64,000 nucleotides of DNA from CAWFKW01 sp963816535 (GCA_963816535.1 CAWFKW010000003.1:744001-808000); one strand, 5' to 3'. Shown: positions 1 through 8,175, counted from the first letter of the stretch. A program made the numbers and translations. The notes: generated by a model from the sequence alone, not told the origin.

Positions 1-244
1 TGAAACCGTAATTGTTGCGCTGGATAAATATTATGCCGATAATAACTCTTACCCTGAAAAGCTGCCGGAATTAGAGCCCAAGTACCTTGATGACGTGCCC
101 AAAAGCAAGTTAGGCGTTATAAGAACCGATTTTGATTACAACACAATGAGTGACAAAAATGACTATAGGCTGAGCTTTAGCGAATTATTTAACACAAGAT
201 GGACATTTATTAAAAGCAGGGAGAGCTGGATGATGGACAAATAA
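1..244 (+). CDS. C-terminal fragment of an unidentified protein
   Basis: An open frame enters from the left edge in frame 2 and ends with TAA at 242-244, giving about 80 visible residues. The visible part begins with a stretch (ALDKYYADNNSYPEKL, then YLDDVP) that recalls the segment after the pilin helix in GspG-like pseudopilins, where an N-x-Y-P turn is common. The resemblance is short and the diagnostic N-terminal prepilin motif lies outside the window, so no function is assigned. Its stop codon directly abuts the stop codon of the convergent gene at 245. Confidence 0.6.
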   Translation, partial: ETVIVALDKYYADNNSYPEKLPELEPKYLDDVPKSKLGVIRTDFDYNTMSDKNDYRLSFSELFNTRWTFIKSRESWMMDK

Positions 245-553
245 TTATTTGCCGGAAAAAATCCTAAGTTTCTTCACAAGTTCATCTGATATATCGCCGG
301 CATATGTCCCGAATGCATCAACAATAACCCCCTTCTCTCCTTTCTTTGATTCTATTGCATATATTACTTCTTCATCATCCGGGTTGCTGTTCCCCTCAAA
401 TCTATATACTTCAACGATCTCAAAATCATCCGGCCTAAGCGAAATACTCTGCTCGCTGCATTCAATTCCATCGCCATTTATATTAAAGCTGTTAGTGAAT
501 CCCCTTTTGCCGAGGTCATTCAAAGCTTCGGTTACTGTTTCGTAAGTATGCAT
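245..553 (-). CDS. Small conserved protein, about 100 aa, function unknown
   Basis: A 102-residue acidic soluble protein with no signal peptide or membrane segment. It has the pattern of a small family common in Bacteroidota: an N-terminal T-x-x-E-A-L-N-D-L helix, a G-F-x-x-x-F strand, D-D-F-E-I-V-E-x-Y-R-F-E-G, then S-N-P-D-D-E-E-V-I-Y-A-I and V-D-A-F-G-T-Y. I recall such proteins often carrying the name phosphoribosylpyrophosphate synthetase, but this one is far too short and lacks the PRPP-binding motif, so that name should not be used. It is the last gene of the compact minus-strand run, four bases after the 123-aa gene. Confidence 0.75.
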   Translation of the reverse strand: MHTYETVTEALNDLGKRGFTNSFNINGDGIECSEQSISLRPDDFEIVEVYRFEGNSNPDDEEVIYAIESKKGEKGVIVDAFGTYAGDISDELVKKLRIFSGK

Positions 554-557
554 TTAT

Positions 558-929
558 TTAATCTACTGTAGATTTCGACAATTGTTCTTTTTCTTTATTT
601 GCTGCCACAGCGAAATAATAAAAGTATCTGTCAAGAGATTCAAGTTCAGCATCATGATTGGCATATTTTTCCGGTTCTAACATGAGACTACAAAATATTT
701 CTCTGCTTCGGCATATTTCTTTACGTCTCCCTTTCCATCTTTCGTCTTCAAGAGTCAGGTCAAAAAGCTCAAGTGCACGCTCAAAGGCAGCCTGATATTT
801 CTCTGAATCATTTTTTCTATACCATCTTATTGAGCGGTAAACTTCGCTCCCAACGTTTGCTAATTGGACCATAAGCGAATAAGTAAACCATTTTCCTGAT
901 ATGAATAACTCTTTATGATGAATTGTCAT
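558..929 (-). CDS. Unknown 123-aa helical protein paired with the DUF5674 gene
   Basis: A 123-residue protein, predominantly helical by composition, starting M-T-I-H-H-K-E-L-F-I-S-G-K-W. It has aromatic- and arginine-rich segments (S-I-R-W-Y-R-K, E-R-W-K-G-R-R-K-E-I) and two Cys residues, but no zinc-binding pattern, signal peptide or membrane segment. I do not recognise the family. It begins two bases after the DUF5674 gene stops, so the two are almost certainly translated from one transcript; a physical pairing is possible but not shown. Confidence 0.75.
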   Translation of the reverse strand: MTIHHKELFISGKWFTYSLMVQLANVGSEVYRSIRWYRKNDSEKYQAAFERALELFDLTLEDERWKGRRKEICRSREIFCSLMLEPEKYANHDAELESLDRYFYYFAVAANKEKEQLSKSTVD

Positions 930-931
930 CT

Positions 932-1267
932 TTAACTTATCAATTCGTTGACGATCTCTATTATTTTCATTCGTATTTCTTGATCTTCTACGCCTCTTGT
1001 CCTATTTTGCCTCGGTCTAACATTAATCATTGAATCAAACTCTACTCTTTCTTCTTTAGCGACATTATACATTATATTAATTCCCCAAAGATTTTCCTGC
1101 TTAGAGCCTTTGTCGAGAAGCGCAAATTCCTCGTCTGCATGCATTTGAGCGCCCACTGCCATAATCCTTTGCTCAATATCCACAACTGCCTTAATCATAT
1201 CATCAAAAAAATCGTTTCCTAAATCTTTAAGCTCTTCGAGTGAAATCTTTTCACTAATGATTTCCAT
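932..1267 (-). CDS. DUF5674 family protein
   Basis: A 111-residue soluble protein with the hallmarks I associate with DUF5674: an N-terminal helix, K-A-V-V-D-I-E, H-A-D-E-E followed by a short hydrophobic strand, G-S-K-Q-E-N-L-W-G-I-N, then F-D-S-M-I-N-V-R-P-R-Q-N and R-G-V-E-D near the C terminus. The conserved acidic and His residues (H-A-D-E-E, F-D-S) could form a metal site, but no activity is known to me. It lies two bases downstream of the DinB gene and two bases upstream of the 123-aa gene. Confidence 0.8.
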   Translation of the reverse strand: MEIISEKISLEELKDLGNDFFDDMIKAVVDIEQRIMAVGAQMHADEEFALLDKGSKQENLWGINIMYNVAKEERVEFDSMINVRPRQNRTRGVEDQEIRMKIIEIVNELIS

Positions 1268-1269
1268 CC

Positions 1270-1749
1270 TTATTTACCCCAGTTATTAGCCAGCCGGCGC
1301 ATGACAATAAGCTGTCCTATGTGATAACCTGCATGATCAACAACCTGCAGAACTTCTCTAAAGATTGTCTGCCCGCTGCCGTGCGCAATCGGCGCAAACA
1401 GGTCGGTTTTTGGATCGTTAACAATTTTTTTAAGAATGTCCAGATCCTCCTCGCATTGTTTAAGGGACTGGTCCCACATTTTCTTGGTAGCTTTAACGCC
1501 CGGTTCTGGCCAATATTCTTTTGGCCATTCCAATTCTTTGTAATTAGCATTATGAATGAAATCTATCATATCAATTTGGGAAATTCGGATATGCTCAAGC
1601 ATATCCCAAAACGAATACGGTAACCCGCCCGGCTTTTGGTTGATAAGCTCTTCGGGAAGATCTTTTACAGCATCCGGCAAAAGCATGTGTGTATGCAATT
1701 TTTCCAGGTAATTTATTAAATGCTCGCGTAATGCTTTATCTGAGTCCAT
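1270..1749 (-). CDS. DinB family metalloprotein (possible thiol-dependent transferase)
   Basis: A 159-residue four-helix-bundle protein of the DinB/YfiT superfamily. The likely metal-binding histidine triad is H53 (in L-E-H-I-R-I-S-Q) and H139 and H143 (in D-H-A-G-Y-H-I-G-Q). Family members bind a divalent metal and several are thiol S-transferases (bacillithiol, mycothiol or glutathione); the thiol used here is unknown. The gene follows the carboxylase beta subunit by 26 bases and precedes DUF5674 by two, so it is inside the same transcription unit. The length is typical for the family. Confidence 0.85.
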   Translation of the reverse strand: MDSDKALREHLINYLEKLHTHMLLPDAVKDLPEELINQKPGGLPYSFWDMLEHIRISQIDMIDFIHNANYKELEWPKEYWPEPGVKATKKMWDQSLKQCEEDLDILKKIVNDPKTDLFAPIAHGSGQTIFREVLQVVDHAGYHIGQLIVMRRLANNWGK

Positions 1750-1775
1750 GATTCCTCCGATTTAAGTTAGATTAA

Positions 1776-3383
1776 CTAAACTTGAATAACTCCCGGACTG
1801 AATTTAGGCATATCGGGATTATTGTTTGCAAGCTCTATGCAATATGAAACAGTTTTTCTTGTGTTGGCAGGGTCAATAATACCGTCAACCCAAAGCCTGG
1901 AAGCGGCATGAAGCGGGTCGGCATGCGCCTCATAGCTGTCCTGAATTTCTTTGAGCAATTTTTTCTCGGCTTCAGGCGTAATTTTATTGCCTTCTTTTTC
2001 AAGCTGCTTTTCCCGGATACCAAGCAGTACATTGCTTGCCTGGGCGCCGCCCATAACTGCAATAGAAGCTGTTGGATATGCAAAAATAAAACGCGGGTCG
2101 TATGCTTTGCCGCACATTGCATAGTTGCCTGCGCCGTAACTGTTGCCGACTATAATAGTTATTTTAGGCACAACTGAATTTGCAACTGCGTTAACCATCT
2201 TAGCTCCGTCTTTAATTATGCCTCCCTGCTCGGCACGTGAGCCAACCATGAATCCTGTAACATCCTGAAGGAACAAAAGCGGAATTTTCTTCTGGTTGCA
2301 GTTCATTATAAAGCGCGCGCCTTTATCTGCGCTATCGGAATATATCACGCCGCCAACCTGCATTTCACCTGCGCCTTTTGCCGTTGTGGTCTTGGAAACG
2401 GTGCGCTGGTTAGCGACTATTCCAACTGACCAGCCGTTTATTCGGGCATAAGCAGTAATAATTGTTTTACCATACCCGGCTTTATATTCATCAATTTCCG
2501 AGCCATCGGTAATTCTCGCGATCAGTTCAAACATGTCATAAGGCTTTGCCCTGTCGCGCGGAATGACGCTGTAAATTTCTTTTTCCGGATAGAGCGGTTC
2601 AACAGATTCAATTTTATCAAAACCTGCTTTTTCATTATGTCCGAATTTGCTTACCAGATGACGAATGGTTTCAAGGCATTCTTCATCGCTCTTCATCTTA
2701 TAATCAGTAACGCCGGAAATTTCAGAGTGCACCATAGCGCCGCCGAGAAGCTCGTTTTCAATATCTTCGCCAATGGCGGCTTTAACCAAATGTGAGCCTG
2801 CCAGGAACACGCTGCCGGTACCTTCTACAATTAACGCCTCATCGCTCATAATGGGCAGGTAAGCGCCCCCTGCGACGCACGGACCCATTATAGCCGCTAT
2901 TTGCGGAATACCCATAGAACTCATAACCGCGTTGTTACGGAAAATGCGCCCGAAATGTTCTTTGTCGGGGAAAATATCTTCCTGAAGCGGAAGGAAAACT
3001 CCCGCTGAATCTACCAAATATATTATCGGCAACTTATTTTCTATAGATATTTCCTGAGCGCGCAGATTTTTTTTGCATGTGATGGGAAACCAAGCGCCTG
3101 CTTTGACGGTGGCATCGTTGGCAACAATAACGCAATCGCGGCCATGTATTTTCCCGATGCCGAAAATCGTGCCTGAGGAAGGCGCGCCGCCGTATTCCTC
3201 GTACATGCCATGGGCCGTGAAAAGCCCTATTTCCATGAAATAAGAATCTTTATCAACGAGAAGATTAATTCTTTCACGGCAATGAAGCTTCTTGCGTTTA
3301 TGGAGCTTTTCAATTTCTTTTTCGCCGCCGCCAATCATGATCTTATCGGCCGTACCTTCAAGCTTGCGCAGAAGATTTTTCAT
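1776..3383 (-). CDS. Acyl-CoA carboxylase carboxyltransferase (beta) subunit
   Basis: A 535-residue biotin-dependent carboxyltransferase that moves CO2 from carboxybiotin to an acyl-CoA. Both crotonase-fold halves are present. The N half has G-G-A-P-S-S-G-T and G-P-C-V-A-G-G-A-Y; the C half has D-V-T-G-F-M-V-G, G-N-S-Y-G-A-G-N-Y-A-M-C-G and A-V-M-G-G. Length and the tail S-R-L-W-V-D-G-I-I-D-P-A-N-T-R favour the methylcrotonyl-CoA carboxylase type over the slightly shorter propionyl type, but substrate cannot be settled by eye. No biotin carboxylase or biotin carrier gene is in the window, so the alpha subunit must be elsewhere. It is the first gene of the five-gene minus-strand run. Confidence 0.9.
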   Translation of the reverse strand: MKNLLRKLEGTADKIMIGGGEKEIEKLHKRKKLHCRERINLLVDKDSYFMEIGLFTAHGMYEEYGGAPSSGTIFGIGKIHGRDCVIVANDATVKAGAWFPITCKKNLRAQEISIENKLPIIYLVDSAGVFLPLQEDIFPDKEHFGRIFRNNAVMSSMGIPQIAAIMGPCVAGGAYLPIMSDEALIVEGTGSVFLAGSHLVKAAIGEDIENELLGGAMVHSEISGVTDYKMKSDEECLETIRHLVSKFGHNEKAGFDKIESVEPLYPEKEIYSVIPRDRAKPYDMFELIARITDGSEIDEYKAGYGKTIITAYARINGWSVGIVANQRTVSKTTTAKGAGEMQVGGVIYSDSADKGARFIMNCNQKKIPLLFLQDVTGFMVGSRAEQGGIIKDGAKMVNAVANSVVPKITIIVGNSYGAGNYAMCGKAYDPRFIFAYPTASIAVMGGAQASNVLLGIREKQLEKEGNKITPEAEKKLLKEIQDSYEAHADPLHAASRLWVDGIIDPANTRKTVSYCIELANNNPDMPKFSPGVIQV

Positions 3384-3963
3384 CGAATCTTCACGCTCGT
3401 GAAATCTGTTATCCTGTTTTATGTTTGATTTGATTATTGCGATAATATTACCCCGTTTTTAGAAGATTTTTGTATAGAGTCACAAAGTTAAAGAAATAGA
3501 CGGTAAGAATCTATGAAAAATTAGTTTTAGGATATAAAAGCTTGACTCCCTCCCCTTCGGGGAGGGAAAGCGCACCCATGGTGCGCAGGGTGGGGTTATA
3601 AAAAAAGGGACGCATTTCTGCGCCCCCATGAAGAATACATCTAACTAGTTGAGCAAACTTCTAACTGTTTTTTTCTAATCACAAACTCTGACAAAATGGA
3701 TTCCCGCCTTTGCGGGAATGGGATCACGCGCATTTCTGCGCCCCCATGAAGAATACATCTAACTAGTTGAGCAAACTTCTAACTGTTTTTTTCTAATCAC
3801 AAACTCTGACAAAATGGATTCCCGCCTTTGCGGGAATGGGATCACGCGCATTTCTGCGCCCCTCGTGAAGAATACATCTAACTGGTTTGGAAACTCTAAC
3901 CCTAAAATTAAACCTTATAAAACTTTTAATTGTTAATTGCTGGTTGCTAATTGTTAATTGTCT
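3384..3963. other. Intergenic region rich in palindromic and tandem repeats
   Basis: No gene is visible here. Bases 3541-3598 hold a C-rich/G-rich palindromic element (C-T-C-C-C-C-T-T-C-G-G-G-G-A-G core, ending in G-G-T-G-G-G-G-T-T) of the kind that recurs at 11169-11350, 12820-12890 and 20785-20825. Bases 3611-3895 hold the 118-bp tandem repeat described separately. Bases 3925-3960 are an AT-rich run of T-T-A-A-T-T-G and C-T-A-A-T-T-G words, similar in style to 5690-5760. Confidence 0.8.
3611..3895. repeat. 118-bp tandem repeat, about 2.4 copies
   Basis: Copies start at 3611, 3729 and 3847, exactly 118 bp apart. The first two are essentially identical by eye; the third is a partial copy that diverges after about 45 bp. 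Each full unit contains a 20-bp inverted repeat (3700-3719 and 3818-3837) of the form A-T-T-C-C-C-G-C ... G-C-G-G-G-A-A-T, which also occurs in variant form upstream of metK (43109-43133) and purL (50247-50275). There are no unique spacers, so this is not a CRISPR array. Confidence 0.9.
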
Positions 3964-5259
3964 TTAAGCGTACTGCTTATTAGCCTCAGTCATGTATATC
4001 GGCTTATCTGCTCCCAAAATTACTTCTTTAGTTATAATGCACTTTGTTACATCCTGTTTGGAAGGAAGCTTGTACATTATATCGATCATAATTTCTTCGA
4101 GAATAGAACGAAGCGCTCTTGCGCCGGTGTTCTTTGTTATTGCTTTTTTAACCACCTCTTTCAACGCATCTTCTTCGAATTCAAGGTCGACGCCTTCCAT
4201 CCTGAAGAGCTTTTTATATTGGCGGATAATAGCATTCTTCGGCTCTGTTAGTATAAGCATCAGAGCTTCCTCGCTTAGCGAGTGTAATACAGCGCAAATA
4301 GGAAGTCTTCCGGTGAATTCAGGGATAAGTCCGAACTTTATCAGATCATCCGGTTCAACCTGCGCCATAGTTTCATCGTATTTCTTTGTCTTCTTGCTGA
4401 CAATTTCATTGCCGAAACCGATAGAAGCCTGCGATACCCTGTGCTGAATAACTTTTTCAAGCCCGTCAAATGCGCCGCCGCAAACGAATAAAATATTCTT
4501 TGTGTTAATGCTTATCAGCGGTTGCTCGGGGTGTTTGCGACCGCCTTTAGGCGGTACGTTAGCGGTTGTGCCTTCTATAATTTTTAATAAAGCCTGCTGA
4601 ACGCCTTCGCCTGAAACATCGCGGGTGATGGAAGCGCTATCCGACTTTCTGGAGATCTTGTCAATTTCATCAATGTAAACAATGCCTCTCTCGGCGCGTT
4701 TAACATCATAGTTTGCCGATTGAAGAAGGTGGACCAAAATTGTTTCGACATCATCGCCTACATAACCGGCTTCGGTCAAAGTTGTTGCATCTGCAATCGC
4801 GAAAGGCACGTCAAGCATTCTGGCAAGCGTTTGAGCAAGGAATGTTTTTCCGCTGCCCGTAGGGCCTATTAAAAGAATATTGCTCTTTTCAATTTCAACG
4901 TCATCAACGTAGCTGAATTCGTTTGAATCAATTCTCTTGTAATGATTATAAACCGCGACAGACAAAACTTTCTTCGCTTTATCCTGCCCGATAACATACT
5001 GGTCCAAAAACTTTTTTATTATTTCGGGAGTGAGCTCGTTGCGGGTTGGCGTGCCTTTGTTTATGCTTGAGGCGGCGCTCTGCTTGATGATGGTCATAGC
5101 GTTGGTTATGCACATATCGCAGATGTAAACCTTCTTGCCAACATAGTTGGAAGGGCCTGCGATCATGCTGGTAACCTTGTTAGCGCTCCTTCCGCAAAAT
5201 GAGCAGATGGGAGTGTTAATGTTTTTTATGTTGCTTCCGCCTGTTGTTTTTGTAGACAT
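3964..5259 (-). CDS. clpX: ClpX, ATP-dependent Clp protease unfoldase subunit
   Basis: A 431-residue AAA+ unfoldase that recognises tagged substrates and feeds them to ClpP. The N-terminal zinc-binding domain has C19, C22, C47 and C50. Walker A is G-P-T-G-S-G-K-T (132-139), Walker B is V-Y-I-D-E-I-D-K, the pore loop is G-Y-V-G-D-D-V-E, and the ClpP-docking I-G-F tripeptide is in A-S-I-G-F-G-N-E. The length is normal. clpP is not adjacent, unlike in many bacteria. tRNA-Leu lies 35 bases upstream on the same strand, so the tRNA and clpX may share a transcript. Confidence 0.98.
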   Translation of the reverse strand: MSTKTTGGSNIKNINTPICSFCGRSANKVTSMIAGPSNYVGKKVYICDMCITNAMTIIKQSAASSINKGTPTRNELTPEIIKKFLDQYVIGQDKAKKVLSVAVYNHYKRIDSNEFSYVDDVEIEKSNILLIGPTGSGKTFLAQTLARMLDVPFAIADATTLTEAGYVGDDVETILVHLLQSANYDVKRAERGIVYIDEIDKISRKSDSASITRDVSGEGVQQALLKIIEGTTANVPPKGGRKHPEQPLISINTKNILFVCGGAFDGLEKVIQHRVSQASIGFGNEIVSKKTKKYDETMAQVEPDDLIKFGLIPEFTGRLPICAVLHSLSEEALMLILTEPKNAIIRQYKKLFRMEGVDLEFEEDALKEVVKKAITKNTGARALRSILEEIMIDIMYKLPSKQDVTKCIITKEVILGADKPIYMTEANKQYA

Positions 5260-5294
5260 ATGTTATAAAAAATTTAAGCTGATCAGCCTGTACC

Positions 5295-5379
5295 TGGTGC
5301 GAGATAAGGGAGTCGAACCCATACCCCTTTCGGGACTGGATCCTAAGTCCAGCGCGTCTGCCAGTTCCGCCAATCTCGC
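5295..5379 (-). tRNA. tRNA-Leu (anticodon UAG), CCA encoded
   Basis: Read on the minus strand, the sequence folds as a class II tRNA. The acceptor stem is GCGAGAT/ATCTCGC, the anticodon stem is CTGGA/TCCAG around the loop CTTAGGA (anticodon TAG), there is a long variable arm (TCCCGAAAGGGGTA), and the T loop is TTCGACT. The discriminator is A and the terminal CCA is encoded in the DNA. One T-stem pair looks like a U-U mismatch. Confidence 0.96.
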
Positions 5380-5539
5380 GAAATATCATAAAGAACTAAT
5401 CAAACTTAAACATTTAAAAATAAAAAGTCAAGAGTCAAATCTCTTTAAAAATAATGCAGTTAGACATTTTCTTTAAAGATAATTATTAGATGTAACCCTT
5501 TAACTATAATTTTTTTGAAGATTATTTGCTTTCAAAAAG

Positions 5540-5613
5540 TCGGCGCGACTGGATTTGAACCAGCGACCCCCACTACCCCAAAGTGGTGCGCTACCGGGCT
5601 GCGCCACGCGCCG
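5540..5613 (-). tRNA. tRNA-Pro (anticodon GGG), CCA not encoded
   Basis: On the minus strand the acceptor stem is CGGCGCG/CGCGCCG, the D stem GCGC/GCGC, the anticodon stem CCACT/AGTGG around the loop TTGGGGT (anticodon GGG), and the T arm GCTGG-TTCAAAT-CCAGT, with discriminator A. The next three bases are not CCA, so the end must be added by nucleotidyltransferase, unlike the neighbouring tRNA-Leu. A possible upstream promoter on the minus strand is TTG-N20-TACAAC at about 5615-5643. Confidence 0.96.
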
Positions 5614-6063
5614 TGTTGTATCCGGTTGTGTGTTTCAGGTCAAGTACAAACTTAACTATTAATAACAAACAAAAAAATACCCGAATCAATGAGCAATTAA
5701 CAATGGGCAATTAGCAATGAATAATGATGAATACGCAATTAGCAATTGGCAATGGGATTATGATTACGAATGTTCCAGTGAAAAAATTAAGAGATGATAA
5801 TTGTTTTTTTATTCTTTTTCTCTTCTTGTTTCTCTTATTCTTCTTTTGATTATATAGACCTGAAAATTAAATTGTCCCCAGGGACAAATTATATTTCAAC
5901 TGGTCAGACGAATTGCACGCCTCTCTATGCAATCGCCGACAAAGGCGAAAAGTAATAACCCCCCCATAGAAGGTCCGGCGCATACGACAGAATGAATGTC
6001 TAAAATTTATTTGTTAGTATTGAAAGGACAGGAATATTTCAAAATCTCAAATCTCAAATCGCA
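5614..6063. other. Intergenic region with low-complexity and dispersed repeats
   Basis: No gene is visible. Bases 5690-5760 are a run of slipped words built from C-A-A-T-T-A-G and A-A-T-G-A. Bases 5870-5925 hold the G-T-C-C-C-C-A-G-G-G-A-C palindrome element also found at 44591-44645. The rest is AT-rich. Confidence 0.75.
5870..5925. repeat. Dispersed repeat with GTCCCCAGGGAC palindrome, copy 1
   Basis: A 12-bp near-perfect palindrome flanked by AT-rich DNA, followed by T-T-C-A-A-C-T-G-G-T-C-A-G-A-C-G-A-A-T-T. The same arrangement is at 44591-44645 (there C-A-A-C-C-A-G-T-T-A-G-A-C-G-A-A-T-T). Both copies are intergenic. Confidence 0.75.
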
Positions 6064-6516
6064 CTACTCATCGTCAAGTTGATTATATAATTCTTCGAGG
6101 AATTTTCTTATCTCTCTCAGATCTTCTATGGATTTGTTTTCACCTTCAGCTCCAGCAGATTCGCCTGAACCGCCGTCAAAAAGGCTGAGTTCGTTCGCTT
6201 TTTGGGTTTCTACGTCCACCATTTTCATCTCTGAATCGATCTTCAGCGGTTCATCGCTGTTAACGTTATAATTCTTGAGAATCTTCTTGGCGCCTTCTAT
6301 TGTGTACTTTTCTTCCTTTAATAGCTTCTTTATGAGCAATATCAGCTTAATATCTTTGTTTGTGTAAATTCTATTACCCGAAGAATTTTTTGCCGGCTTA
6401 AGCAGGTCAAACTCAGTCTCCCAATACCTGAGCACGTATTGCTCTAAGTCTGTGATTCTGCTCACCTCGCTAATCGAGTAATACAATTTCTTCATTGAAA
6501 AATTCTTCATAGCCAT
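6064..6516 (-). CDS. MerR family transcriptional regulator
   Basis: A 150-residue protein with an N-terminal MerR winged helix-turn-helix: Y-Y-S-I-S-E-V-S-R-I-T-D-L, then V-L-R-Y-W-E-T-E-F-D-L-L-K-P, then G-N-R-I-Y-T-N-K-D-I at about residues 10-55, followed by the usual dimerisation-helix start (Y-T-I-E-G-A-K-K-I-L). The acidic low-complexity C terminus has no Cys pattern for metal sensing. Short MerR proteins of this kind are common orphans in Bacteroidota; the target is unknown. A good TTG-N20-TATTTTTG promoter lies just upstream. Confidence 0.9.
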   Translation of the reverse strand: MAMKNFSMKKLYYSISEVSRITDLEQYVLRYWETEFDLLKPAKNSSGNRIYTNKDIKLILLIKKLLKEEKYTIEGAKKILKNYNVNSDEPLKIDSEMKMVDVETQKANELSLFDGGSGESAGAEGENKSIEDLREIRKFLEELYNQLDDE

Positions 6517-6540
6517 AGATTTGTTTCTTATGTTTTAATT

Positions 6541-6571
6541 CAAAAATACTTATATTCTTAATACTTTTCAA
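6541..6571 (-). promoter_or_regulatory. Bacteroidota-type promoter of the MerR gene
   Basis: On the minus strand, TTG (6571-6569), a 20-base spacer and TATTTTTG (6548-6541) fit the -33/-7 consensus (TTTG, about 19-20 bases, TAnnTTTG). The predicted start of transcription is about 15-20 bases before the ATG at 6516. Confidence 0.6.
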
Positions 6572-6617
6572 CTGGTTCTATTAAAATACTTTATTAATTC
6601 GGTTTAGTCAATAGCAA

Positions 6618-8054
6618 ATGAAAGAAGTTAGGGTGAGATTTGCCCCATCTCCTACAGGATTTTTGCATGTTGGAGGCGCGAGAACAGCTATTTTTAACTG
6701 GCTTTTTGCGAAAAATCAGGGAGGTAAGTTCCTTCTCAGAATTGAAGATACCGATCCTGAACGCTCGAAAAGCGAGCTCTCGGCGCAAATAGTCAGGAGT
6801 ATGGAGTGGCTCGAGATGCGCTCAGATGAACAGGTGGTCTACCAGTCTGATAACATAAGCAGGTATAAGGAGGTTGTAAAGCAGCTTGTGGAGTCAGGGA
6901 AGGCTTACTACGCTTTTGAGTCGGCTCAGGAACTGGAATTGAAAAGAAAAGAAGCGCAGGCATTGAAGAAACCGTTAAAATATGACCGTACTTCGTTAAG
7001 GCTGGATAAGGAAACCATAGCCGGTTATCTAAATGAAGGCAGAGCCCATACAGTGAGATTCCTTGTCGAAGACGGGACCACTGTTTTTGACGACATAGTA
7101 CACGGTGAGACTGTTTTTCAGAATACTGAGATCGACGATTTTGTAATTCTGCGCGCCGACGGGTCGCCTATCTACCAGCTTGCGGTTGTTGTTGACGACC
7201 ACGATATGAACATATCGCATGTTATAAGAGGCGATGACCACTTATCAAACACCCCTAAGCAAATCCTTATATACCGCGCCCTGGGCTGGGAGGCGCCGCG
7301 CTTCGCCCATTTACCGATGATACTGGACGAACAGAAGAAAAAACTCTCAAAAAGAAGAGATACTGTTTCAGTCGAAGAGTTCAAAGAACAGGGTTACCTT
7401 CCCGAAGCGCTTTTTAATTTTCTGACTTTGCTGGGATTTGCGCCCGAAAAAAATAAAGAGATCGTCTTGAAAGACGAACTTATTAAAGAATTTACATTTG
7501 ACAGGATTAATAGGAAATCAGCGGTGTTTGATATGGCCAAGCTGAGATGGATAAATTCTGAATATATAAGATCGGCGGACCCTGAAGTTATCTCCGCCTT
7601 AATAAAAGAGAAGGTGGAAACTTCAGAGCTTGTTAGCGAAGCCGATGCAGGTAAGATCGAGAATAAATATATTTTATCGTTCGTGAAGCTGATGAAGGAA
7701 AGAGCTTCCACCATAAACGATTTTATTGAGCTTGGAAAATATTTTTTTATCGAACCTTCAGGATATGATGAAAAAGGGCTTGAGAAAAACTGGAACGAAA
7801 ATACGAGGCGCTTGCTTGGAGAATACTCGGAGATATTAAGAAAAATCTCAGCGGAAGAGTTCAGCGCCGCTTCGCTGGAAAAAAGTCTCAGGGATTTCGC
7901 TGAATCAAAGAATATAAAACCGGCGATATTAATCCACTCAGCAAGGCTTGCTTTAACGGGAAGTAATATTAGCCCGGGGATATTTGAGTTAATGGAGGCG
8001 CTTGGAAAAGAAAGGGTCTTAAAAAGGATAGAAAATCTTATCAGTTTTGCTTAA
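6618..8054 (+). CDS. gltX: Glutamate--tRNA ligase
   Basis: A 478-residue class I aminoacyl-tRNA synthetase that charges tRNA-Glu. The Rossmann signature appears as P-S-P-T-G-F-L-H-V-G-G near the N terminus (residues 10-20), and the KMSKS equivalent is K-L-S-K-R-R at about residues 241-246. The helical anticodon-binding domain follows. The length is normal for bacterial GluRS. The gene stands alone between the divergent MerR gene and the T9SS cargo cluster. Whether it also charges tRNA-Gln depends on gatCAB or glnS elsewhere. Confidence 0.97.
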   Translation: MKEVRVRFAPSPTGFLHVGGARTAIFNWLFAKNQGGKFLLRIEDTDPERSKSELSAQIVRSMEWLEMRSDEQVVYQSDNISRYKEVVKQLVESGKAYYAFESAQELELKRKEAQALKKPLKYDRTSLRLDKETIAGYLNEGRAHTVRFLVEDGTTVFDDIVHGETVFQNTEIDDFVILRADGSPIYQLAVVVDDHDMNISHVIRGDDHLSNTPKQILIYRALGWEAPRFAHLPMILDEQKKKLSKRRDTVSVEEFKEQGYLPEALFNFLTLLGFAPEKNKEIVLKDELIKEFTFDRINRKSAVFDMAKLRWINSEYIRSADPEVISALIKEKVETSELVSEADAGKIENKYILSFVKLMKERASTINDFIELGKYFFIEPSGYDEKGLEKNWNENTRRLLGEYSEILRKISAEEFSAASLEKSLRDFAESKNIKPAILIHSARLALTGSNISPGIFELMEALGKERVLKRIENLISFA

Positions 8055-8175
8055 TTTTGAAAATGTAAATCGCACATTGAAAACAATTCTCTGCCATTTT
8101 TTTGAAACGGTGACATTTCAGCTGTTCCGGATTTATCACACTAGTTAAAATCCGAAATTCACATTTTAAGCCAAA

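Noticed and set aside
245..553. Annotation as phosphoribosylpyrophosphate synthetase
   Set aside because: The 102-residue protein lacks the PRPP-binding motif and is one third of the enzyme's length.
558..1267. Toxin-antitoxin pair made by DUF5674 and the 123-aa protein
   Set aside because: The tight spacing is suggestive, but no toxin fold, DNA-binding motif or autoregulatory palindrome is visible; they also sit inside a longer operon.
3611..3895. Possible CRISPR array
   Set aside because: Direct 118-bp repeats without spacers and no cas genes nearby.
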